Shown piece after piece: positions 1 to 5,620 of a stretch of 6,115 bases of DNA. Within the stretch, counting starts at the first letter, position 1, and every line of letters begins with the position of its first letter. Location of the stretch: the NCBI GenBank assembly GCA_023457615.1, contig JAEWKY010000314.1, positions 1 to 6,115 on the forward strand, given 5' to 3'. The notes below the pieces were generated by a model that saw only the letters and a list, made by a program, of their open reading frames with translations, ran no database searches and was not told the origin of the DNA. The position numbers were made by a program, and so were the translations under genes. The stretch comes from Actinomycetes bacterium (GTDB taxonomy: Bacteria; Actinomycetota; Actinomycetes; Actinomycetales; Microbacteriaceae).

Positions 1-2435
1 GGGTCGAGCCGCCCGCCGCCCTCGACGACGTGCAGCACGAGCCGGGGCGCCTCGTCCGCGGCGAGCTCGCCGATCCGGCCGCCGAGATCCGCGGCGCCGT
101 CGACGGCGAGGACCGGCTCGTCGCCGAGCCCGGCCACGAGCTCCGCGAGGACGGCCTCCTCGGCGGACGTCTCGACCAGCGCCTCGCGCTCGTCCGAGTC
201 CTCGGCGGGGGTGCGGAGCTCCTCGACGTCGGGCGCACTCGTCGGGTCGTCGCCCGACCTCCCCGCGAGGAGGGCGGCGAGCGAGATGCCCGCGGTCACG
301 CGGATGCGCTCGGGCTCGCGCCCGAACCAGGCCGTCGCGACGCGGTCGACGTCGGTCCAGGTGAAGTTCTCGCCGAACCGATCGCGCCGCGTGCCGCGGT
401 CCTCGACGACGACCACGCGATCCGCGGCCATCGCCGCCGCCCCGGGCTCGGCCCCCTGGAGCACGGAGGCGTTGCGGACGACGACCAGGCGCGCGCGCAG
501 GTCGTCGTGGACCGTCGCCTGACGCACCGCCCCCGAGTTCACGCGCGCCTGCAGCGCCTCGTGCAGCTCGCCGATCGAGCGGTCGGCGTGGAGCGAGTCG
601 AGCGGGAGGAGGGCGACCGTGCGGCCCTCCTCGAGCACGGCGTCGATCTCCTCGACGACACGGTCGAGCGCACCCTCCGGATTCGCCCCGGGACGGCCGT
701 CGACGACGAGCAGCACGTCGGTCTCGGAGGGCTCGCCGGAACGTCCGAGCAGATGCGCGTGCACGGGCAGATGACGCGCGCGGAGCGGATAGGGGACGAA
801 CGGGTCGGCCGTGCCGTCCGCGATCTGCCGGTGCCAGGTCAGGTAGGCGCTGCGATAGGCCAGTCGCGCGGGGTGCATCCACCCGTCGCCGAGCTCCGTG
901 CCGCTCAGCGAGTCGCGAGAGTACCGCACGAGCGACAGCGGGCCGGCGTCGAGCAGGAGCGGCACGGCCACCCCGAAGGCCGCCTCGATCCGCAGCCGGT
1001 ACTCGCTGTCGGCGGCCTTGCGCAGTGAGTCGTAGAACCCGACGCGCGCCGTCACGGCGTCCCGCCGGAACAGCAGCGATGTCTCCGTGAGGCGGAGCTT
1101 GGTGCCCCGCGGCTGCACGAACATGAGGTCCTCGGACAGGCGCAGCGACGCGCTCGTGTTCGCCGGGGTCTCGGGGTGCGCGAGCAGGTGGCGCATCTGG
1201 ATCTCGATCCGGCGCGGGTGCGCCCAGTCGTCGGAGTCGTGCATCGTGACGAACTCGCCGCGGGCCGCGAGGATGCCCTCGTTGCGCCGCGCGTAGGTGC
1301 CGCGGTTGTCGGACGAGCGCACGACCCGGATCCGCGGATCGAGCGCGGCCGCGCGCGCGAACACCGGGTCGAACTCGGCGCCCGATCCGTCGTCGAGCAC
1401 GAGCAGCTCCCAGTTCTGCCAGGTCTGTTGCACGACGCTCCGCAGCGCGGTGAACAGGGCCTCGCCGGGCCGGAACGCCGACATCACGATCGAGACGAGG
1501 GGACCGCCCTCGATGCCGCCGTCCGCCGACGCCGTGAGGCGGTCGTACGGCGTCGGCCCCTCGTCGAGCAGACGCACCCGCTCGAGGCCGTAGAGGTGAT
1601 GCACGGCGTTGAACGTCGCGAGCCAGAGCTCGTCGTCCTCGGCGCCGTAGGCGGGATTCAGCACGTCGGCGGCGAGCATCGACTCGACGAGGCCGTCGGA
1701 GGCCCAGCGCGCGACGAGCGGTCGGGCGAGATCGATGCGTCCGGCCAGGATGAGCCGCTCCGCGAGCATCACCTGGTTCGGCGTCGAGAGCCTGATGACG
1801 GGCGCGAGCGCGCCGAGGTGGGCCAGGTAGTCGTACGCGACCTCGAGCTCCTCCTGCGAGGTGGCCTGCGACATGAGCAGACGCGCGAGGGCGAGGAGCA
1901 GCGCGGGGTCGGCGCGGCCGACGCTGAGCGCCGCGGTCTCGGGATCGAGGGCGCCGGCCCGCACGGCCGTCGTCAGGTCGGCGAACCCGAGACGGCCGCG
2001 GGTCGCCGAGTAGGCGTAGACCTCCCGGATCCAGTGCGAGCGGCTGCGAGCGCCGAACGCGAAGATCGACATCGCCGGCAGCGACGCGCTCGCCCGCACG
2101 ACGCGGGCGCGGTCGAGCTCGCCGGCCGCGAGGTCGAGCCAGGACTCCGGCAGTTCGTTGAGCGGCGCCCCGATGAGGGTCGCCTCGCGGAGCGAGACCT
2201 GCTCGCGCTGGAACCGCTGCCAGCGCCGCAGCCGCGTGATGATCGCGAGGGCGGCGGCGACGAGCGTCACCAGGTAGTAACCGAGGGCGATCCCGCCGGC
2301 GACGACCCGCAGCTCGGCGACGAGCGCGAGCGCGAGCGCGACCCCGACGACGAACGGCAGCCCGAGCACCAGGACGAGGGCGATCCGCTCGATCACCGAC
2401 AGGCGTCGCAGGATGTGGAGGATACGGGGGATCAC
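1..2435 (-). CDS. Membrane-anchored multidomain GT2 glycosyltransferase (3' end beyond window)
   Basis: The frame is open from a GTG start at 2435 down to base 1, giving about 811 residues with no stop, so the C-terminus is missing. Seen: two hydrophobic helices (about residues 17-40 and 48-68), a basic stretch, a mostly helical Ala/Leu-rich region (about 80-300), then a glycosyltransferase family 2 domain (about 312-510). The GT2 domain starts with PLVSIVMSAF and has VVQQTWQNWELLVLDDGSG, the DxD-type HDSDDW that would bind metal and nucleotide-sugar phosphate (about 399-404), and ADSEYRLR near the expected catalytic-base position. After it comes a second alpha/beta region (about 570-720, with TDVLLVVDGR and ADRVVVVEDRG) that resembles half of a GT-B fold. 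An acidic linker (about 727-770) and the start of another segment follow. Known of the family: GT2 enzymes transfer sugars from nucleotide donors at the cytoplasmic face. Inferred: a surface-glycan transferase. Donor and acceptor cannot be read. A weak purine-rich ribosome site (AGAGAGAA, 2440-2447) lies 4 nt before the GTG. Another in-frame GTG at 2465 is less likely because it sits at the predicted transcription start. Confidence 0.93.
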   Translation of the reverse strand, partial: MIPRILHILRRLSVIERIALVLVLGLPFVVGVALALALVAELRVVAGGIALGYYLVTLVAAALAIITRLRRWQRFQREQVSLREATLIGAPLNELPESWLDLAAGELDRARVVRASASLPAMSIFAFGARSRSHWIREVYAYSATRGRLGFADLTTAVRAGALDPETAALSVGRADPALLLALARLLMSQATSQEELEVAYDYLAHLGALAPVIRLSTPNQVMLAERLILAGRIDLARPLVARWASDGLVESMLAADVLNPAYGAEDDELWLATFNAVHHLYGLERVRLLDEGPTPYDRLTASADGGIEGGPLVSIVMSAFRPGEALFTALRSVVQQTWQNWELLVLDDGSGAEFDPVFARAAALDPRIRVVRSSDNRGTYARRNEGILAARGEFVTMHDSDDWAHPRRIEIQMRHLLAHPETPANTSASLRLSEDLMFVQPRGTKLRLTETSLLFRRDAVTARVGFYDSLRKAADSEYRLRIEAAFGVAVPLLLDAGPLSLVRYSRDSLSGTELGDGWMHPARLAYRSAYLTWHRQIADGTADPFVPYPLRARHLPVHAHLLGRSGEPSETDVLLVVDGRPGANPEGALDRVVEEIDAVLEEGRTVALLPLDSLHADRSIGELHEALQARVNSGAVRQATVHDDLRARLVVVRNASVLQGAEPGAAAMAADRVVVVEDRGTRRDRFGENFTWTDVDRVATAWFGREPERIRVTAGISLAALLAGRSGDDPTSAPDVEELRTPAEDSDEREALVETSAEEAVLAELVAGLGDEPVLAVDGAADLGGRIGELAADEAPRLVLHVVEGGGRLD
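2321..2340. repeat. Short hexanucleotide tandem repeat inside the glycosyltransferase gene
   Basis: The unit CGAGCG occurs three times in a row plus two further bases. On the minus strand it encodes alternating Ala and Leu in the first membrane helix of the glycosyltransferase. Loss or gain of a unit would keep the reading frame and change the helix by two residues. It is most simply a by-product of an Ala/Leu-rich helix in GC-rich DNA. Confidence 0.6.
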
Positions 2436-2469
2436 GAGGTTCTCTCTGGCTCGGACTAGGCGCACCCGA

Positions 2470-2497
2470 ATGCTAGAGGAACTCCCCGGGGTGTCGA
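2470..2497 (-). promoter_or_regulatory. Candidate promoter for the glycosyltransferase gene
   Basis: On the minus strand a -35-like TCGACA (2497-2492, one mismatch to TTGACA) is followed after 16 bp by a -10-like TAGCAT (2475-2470), which fits the actinobacterial TAnnnT pattern. Transcription would start near 2463, leaving about 28 nt of leader before the GTG at 2435. The -35 box lies between the two palindromes of the divergent region, and the first palindrome fills most of the spacer, so binding there could block or alter polymerase access. The call rests on motif and spacing only. Confidence 0.45.
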
Positions 2498-2515
2498 GAA
2501 ACACCCCGGGGTGTC
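2481..2515. promoter_or_regulatory. Tandem palindromic repeats, candidate operator between divergent genes
   Basis: Two 15-bp direct repeats at 2481-2495 and 2501-2515 differ at one base (ACT versus ACA at the start) and are exactly 20 bp apart, about two helical turns. Each is built on ACACCCCGGGGTGT. The second copy (2501-2514) is a perfect 14-bp palindrome and the first has one mismatch. Together they can also pair as an 11-bp inverted repeat (2484-2494 with 2501-2511) around a 6-nt loop. Neither proposed transcript covers this stretch, so a DNA-binding site for a dimeric regulator fits better than an RNA hairpin. The regulator is not identifiable from this window. Confidence 0.5.
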
Positions 2516-2561
2516 ACCCTCCCGCGGCCGCCGGGAGCCAGCCCGGGGTCCCGCGTCTCGA

Positions 2562-2567
2562 TAGGGT
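2562..2567 (+). promoter_or_regulatory. Candidate -10 box for the nucleotide-sugar dehydrogenase
   Basis: TAGGGT matches the TAnnnT pattern and would give a start near 2573-2575 with a leader of about 35 nt before the GTG at 2610. No TTGACA-like box lies at the right distance; the expected -35 region (about 2539-2545) instead overlaps a third CCCGGGGT core at 2542-2549. The promoter is therefore weakly supported and might need an activator. Confidence 0.3.
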
Positions 2568-2596
2568 CGTGGGGAGATGCTGCGCGGGGCGCAGAG

Positions 2597-2604
2597 AAGG
2601 AAGG
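2597..2604 (+). promoter_or_regulatory. Ribosome binding site that fixes the dehydrogenase start
   Basis: AAGGAAGG lies 5 nt before the GTG at 2610, within a longer purine run (AGAAGGAAGGA, 2595-2605). This favours GTG 2610 over the in-frame ATG at 2577, whose use would add 11 residues that have no place before the Rossmann beta-strand. Confidence 0.75.
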
Positions 2605-2609
2605 ATGCG

Positions 2610-3863
2610 GTGAACGTCGTCATCGTGGGTCAGGGTTACGTCGGCCTGCCACTCGCTCAGGGCGCCGCCCGGGCCGGGCTCTCGGTCGTGGGGCTGGATG
2701 CCAACCCCCGCACGGTCGAGGGGCTCAACGCCGGGCGCTCGCACGTCGACGACATCTCGGCGGCGGAGCTGCAGGAGATGCTCGACGCCGGCTACCGCGC
2801 GTCCGCCGATCCCGCCGTGCTCGCCGACGCGGACGTCGTCGTCATCTGCGTTCCCACGCCCCTCGGCGACGACAACGTCCCCGACCTCGGCTACGTCACG
2901 TCGGCTGTCGAGTCGATCGCCGCGCACCTCACCCCGGGCACGCTCGTCGTGCTCGAGTCGACCACCTACCCGGGCACCACGGAGGACCTCGTGCTCCCCC
3001 TCCTGGAGGGCTCGGGGCTGCGTCTCGACGAGGGCTTCCACCTGGCCTTCTCCCCCGAGCGCATCGACCCCGGCAACGAGCGCTACGGCCTCCGCAACAC
3101 CCCCAAGGTCGTCGGCGGCGTCACCCCGGCCTCGACCGAGGCCGCGCGCGCCTTCTACTCCCGCATCGTCGACACCGTCGTGACGACGCGCGGCGCGCGC
3201 GAGGCCGAGATGGCGAAGCTGCTCGAGAACACCTACCGGCACGTCAACATCGCTCTCGTCAACGAGATGGCGCGCTTCTGCCACGACCTCGAGATCGACC
3301 TCTGGGACGTCATCGCCGCGGCGTCCACCAAGCCGTTCGGCTTCGCGCCGTTCTACCCCGGGCCCGGCGTCGGCGGACACTGCATCCCGATCGACCCCAA
3401 CTACCTCGGCTACCACGTGCAGCGCCGGCTGGGCTACCCGTTCCAGTTCGTCGAGCTCGCCGAGAGCATCAACAACTCGATGCCGGCGTACGTCGTCGAC
3501 CGCGTGCAGGATGCGCTCAACACGACCTCGAAGCCGCTCAATGGCTCGCGCGTGCTGCTGCTGGGCGTCACCTACAAGGCCGACATCGCCGACCAGCGCG
3601 TGTCTCCGGCGCGCCCCGTGGGCGAGCTGCTGATCGCGAAGGGCGCCGACGTGCGCTTCCACGACCCGCGGGTCTCGGTCTGGGAGCTCGAGGACAGGCG
3701 CCTCGACGTGGTCGAGGATCTCGACGCGGCCGTCGACGAGGCCGACATCGTGGTCGTGCTCCAGACCCATCGGGAGTACGACCTCGAGGCGCTCGCCGAC
3801 CGCTCGGCGCTCTTCTTCGACACGCGCGGCAAGACGGCGCACCCCCGCGCCGTCAAGCTCTGA
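2610..3863 (+). CDS. Nucleotide-sugar 6-dehydrogenase, UDP-GlcNAc dehydrogenase (WbpA)-like
   Basis: This 417-residue cytoplasmic enzyme belongs to the UDP-glucose/GDP-mannose dehydrogenase family, which oxidises C6 of a nucleotide sugar to a carboxylate with two NAD+. All three family parts are present. The N-terminal Rossmann domain has GQGYVGLPLA (7-16) and the acidic residue D30 for NAD ribose. The central domain has FSPERIDPGN (147-156), the catalytic Lys203 and Asn207 in EMAKLLENTY, and the thioester-forming Cys258 in GGHCIPIDP. The C-terminal UDP-binding domain has GVTYKADIADQRVSPA (319-334). Length is normal. The KPFGFAPFYPGPGVGGHC stretch and NTYRHVNIALVNEMA resemble UDP-GlcNAc 6-dehydrogenases (WbpA/WbpO/TviB) more than UDP-glucose enzymes; this finer call is from memory of motifs and is less certain. 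The start is GTG, set by the ribosome site and by the Rossmann strand beginning at residue 2. It is divergent from the glycosyltransferase and convergent with the downstream membrane protein. Its product would feed a uronic-acid-containing surface polymer. Confidence 0.95.
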   Translation: MNVVIVGQGYVGLPLAQGAARAGLSVVGLDANPRTVEGLNAGRSHVDDISAAELQEMLDAGYRASADPAVLADADVVVICVPTPLGDDNVPDLGYVTSAVESIAAHLTPGTLVVLESTTYPGTTEDLVLPLLEGSGLRLDEGFHLAFSPERIDPGNERYGLRNTPKVVGGVTPASTEAARAFYSRIVDTVVTTRGAREAEMAKLLENTYRHVNIALVNEMARFCHDLEIDLWDVIAAASTKPFGFAPFYPGPGVGGHCIPIDPNYLGYHVQRRLGYPFQFVELAESINNSMPAYVVDRVQDALNTTSKPLNGSRVLLLGVTYKADIADQRVSPARPVGELLIAKGADVRFHDPRVSVWELEDRRLDVVEDLDAAVDEADIVVVLQTHREYDLEALADRSALFFDTRGKTAHPRAVKL

Positions 3864-3867
3864 CCGC

Positions 3868-5535
3868 TCAGAGGTCGTCCGGCTCCTCGAGCCCGTAGCC
3901 CGTCGAGCAGTACGTCTGCCCGTGGTAGTGCTCGTACGCGCGGTAGGTGTTGACGATGATGCGCTCCACGCGCGGGTTGTACTCGCCGTAGGACTCGATC
4001 ACCCGCTCGAGGGTGTCGCAGCGGCGGCCGTCGGCTCCGCGGGTGAGGTCGCCGAGGGCGACCTGCCACTGGACGGCATCCATCGCCTGCGTCTTGATGT
4101 GGGCCCGGTACAGCTGCGACGAGGACACGTTGCGGGGGTAGTAGAGGCCGACGACCCCCACGACCACGACGAGCAGGCCGACGAGCGCGACGTCGCCGAG
4201 GGCGCGCGCCCGCCCGGGCAGCAGCGCGAACGCCCGCACGACGAGCACGACGGACAGCGCCACGGCGGTCCAGATGATGACACCCGAGCGGTACGACGTC
4301 ATGCCGGTCACCTGCGCGACGGCGTTGACGGAGATGCCCGTGATGACCGCGGCGCCGGCGCCGATCGTCGCGAGCACGGGGATGATCGAGAGCACGCCGA
4401 GCACGGTGTCGCGGGGAGCGGTCTCCTCGTCGGTGTGACGGAGACGCCAGGAGGCCCAGAGCAGCCCGACGAGGAGCGCGAGCACGGCGCCGAGGCCGAT
4501 CGTCCAGCCCGTCGCGACCGGGTTCCAGCTGCCCGCGCGATCGACGGCCTGCTGCACGAAGGCGCCGTTGCGGCCCGGGAAGGCGCCGAGGAAGTTCTTC
4601 GCGATCGTCGCCGGGCTGAACTCGACGAGCGTGCCCGCGTAGCACGAGCCGTCGAGCTGGCAGGGCAGCTGCGAGATCCGCCAGCGGATCGCGACGAACA
4701 CCGCGGTGAAGGGCACGCCGATCGCGAGCGCCACGGCGAGGCGCGGACGCCAGCGTCGCCAGAGGCTGCCGCCCTCCGGCAGGGGCTGCAGCAGCACGGC
4801 CAGCACGACGACCGGCACGACGAGGGCGATGAGCTCGTAGGAGATGTTCGCCGCCACGGCGAGCACCGCGAGGAGCACGACCGTCGGGACGATCCACACC
4901 CGGAAGCTGCGGGAGAGGGCGCGGGCGAGCAGGATCGCGGCCGACGCCGCGAACAGGAAGACCGCGACCGGCCCGTAGGCGAGCGTCGGGTAGACCATCC
5001 AGCCGTTGAGTGAGAACTCCATCTGCGACTTCGCGCCGATCGCGTAGATCGCCGGCAGCACGATGAGCACGAACGCGATCGTGGACGGCGAGAAGCCGCG
5101 CTCGACGCCGTCGCGACCGCGGTGACGCCAGACCCGCAGGAACACGAAGACCGAGAGGAAGGTCAGGCCGACGAGGACGATCTTGACGAGCGCCCAGATC
5201 ACGGCCGGCGGGATGGCGAAGAGCGTGGCGAGATCCATCGCGAGCAGCGCCACGACCTGGCGCTCCGAGGTCGCGAGAGCCGTCGTCCTCGCCTGCCCGG
5301 TGAACGAGAAGGCATTCTCGACCGGCCCCCAGAAGGCCTCCCAGTACGAACCGCCGGTCTTCGGGCCGACGTAGAGCACCCAGTAGGAGTCGTCGGCGCC
5401 GATGGGCGAGAACAGCTGCGGCGCGAGCACGATGAGGAGGGTCGCGGCGTAGAGCGTGAGGAGCACGACCCAGGCGACGCGGGAGGCGAAGGCCTGCAGC
5501 AGCAGGAATCCGAGTCTGGTCAACTGCGCGCGCAT
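3868..5535 (-). CDS. Polytopic membrane protein of unknown family, possibly GT-C-like, with C-terminal di-cysteine domain
   Basis: I do not recognise a named family. The protein has 555 residues and about 11 hydrophobic helices (roughly 17-40, 100-135 as a pair, 150-167, 180-206, 212-229, 233-250, 266-284, 342-361, 376-400, 416-437, 446-465), then a soluble tail (466-555). The loop after the first helix carries PIGADDSYW (44-52). An acidic pair here is typical of GT-C glycosyltransferases, which use lipid-phosphate sugars at the outer face, so that role is possible but inferred. There are exactly four cysteines: C292 and C298 in a long loop, and C506 and C543 in the tail. All lie in segments predicted to be outside, which suggests two disulfides. 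The ATG at 5535 is preceded at 8 nt by GGAGG. The next gene upstream on the same strand is a paralog, 85 bp away, so they are likely co-expressed. The stop is 4 bp from the stop of the convergent dehydrogenase. A flippase-like or polymerase-like role is an alternative. Confidence 0.93.
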   Translation of the reverse strand: MRAQLTRLGFLLLQAFASRVAWVVLLTLYAATLLIVLAPQLFSPIGADDSYWVLYVGPKTGGSYWEAFWGPVENAFSFTGQARTTALATSERQVVALLAMDLATLFAIPPAVIWALVKIVLVGLTFLSVFVFLRVWRHRGRDGVERGFSPSTIAFVLIVLPAIYAIGAKSQMEFSLNGWMVYPTLAYGPVAVFLFAASAAILLARALSRSFRVWIVPTVVLLAVLAVAANISYELIALVVPVVVLAVLLQPLPEGGSLWRRWRPRLAVALAIGVPFTAVFVAIRWRISQLPCQLDGSCYAGTLVEFSPATIAKNFLGAFPGRNGAFVQQAVDRAGSWNPVATGWTIGLGAVLALLVGLLWASWRLRHTDEETAPRDTVLGVLSIIPVLATIGAGAAVITGISVNAVAQVTGMTSYRSGVIIWTAVALSVVLVVRAFALLPGRARALGDVALVGLLVVVVGVVGLYYPRNVSSSQLYRAHIKTQAMDAVQWQVALGDLTRGADGRRCDTLERVIESYGEYNPRVERIIVNTYRAYEHYHGQTYCSTGYGLEEPDDL

Positions 5536-5543
5536 CGGTGTTT

Positions 5544-5548
5544 CCTCC
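5544..5548 (-). promoter_or_regulatory. Ribosome binding site of the 555-residue membrane protein
   Basis: GGAGG on the minus strand (5548-5544), continuing into AAA, lies 8 nt before the ATG at 5535. It is the strongest Shine-Dalgarno match in the window and fixes this start. Confidence 0.8.
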
Positions 5549-5558
5549 GTGTCGGTGA

Positions 5559-5578
5559 GGGTCGCTCGCGGAGCGCCC
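5559..5578. other. Imperfect hairpin between the two paralogs
   Basis: CGCTC (5563-5567) pairs with GAGCG (5571-5575) around a 3-nt loop, and GGG (5559-5561) pairs with CCC (5576-5578) past one bulged base. It lies in the 85-bp gap, 42-61 bp downstream of the upstream paralog's stop. There is no T-tract, so it is not a convincing intrinsic terminator. It could act as an mRNA processing or attenuation structure, or be chance in GC-rich DNA. Confidence 0.3.
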
Positions 5579-5588
5579 GGTCTCCCAG

Positions 5589-5594
5589 ATCGTA
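5589..5594 (-). promoter_or_regulatory. Possible -10 box for the 555-residue membrane protein
   Basis: TACGAT on the minus strand (5594-5589) matches TAnnnT, about 54 bp before the ATG at 5535. No good -35 is seen in the 17-bp range upstream. The gene may equally be read from the paralog's promoter outside the window. Confidence 0.25.
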
Positions 5595-5620
5595 GGGCAC
5601 GCCGCGTGGCGCGCTCGGCC

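Noticed and set aside
30..2459. Long plus-strand open frames (30-1028 and 1176-2459) antisense to the glycosyltransferase
   Set aside because: Their translations are rich in Arg, Glu, Asp, His, Gly and Val with no recognisable motifs, the usual result of reading GC-rich coding DNA on the wrong strand. The minus strand carries a clear GT2 domain in one uninterrupted frame.
2484..2511. The 11-bp inverted repeat read as an intrinsic terminator
   Set aside because: It lies between two divergent starts, upstream of both predicted transcription starts, and has no T-tract on either side. A DNA operator fits better.
2577..2609. ATG at 2577 as the dehydrogenase start
   Set aside because: It would add 11 residues before the Rossmann strand and would run through the AAGGAAGG ribosome site that serves GTG 2610. 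It would also lie almost on the predicted transcription start.
2514..3842. 442-residue minus-strand open frame antisense to the dehydrogenase
   Set aside because: The plus strand encodes a complete dehydrogenase with all catalytic motifs. The antisense frame is low-complexity Arg/Val/Asp/Glu/Gly sequence with no domain and no ribosome site.
3572..4897. 441-residue minus-strand frame and 363-residue plus-strand frame (3922-5013) within the membrane protein gene
   Set aside because: Both are Arg/Ala- or Asp/Glu/His-rich shadow frames. The frame kept has clear membrane helices, a strong ribosome site and a homologous neighbour.
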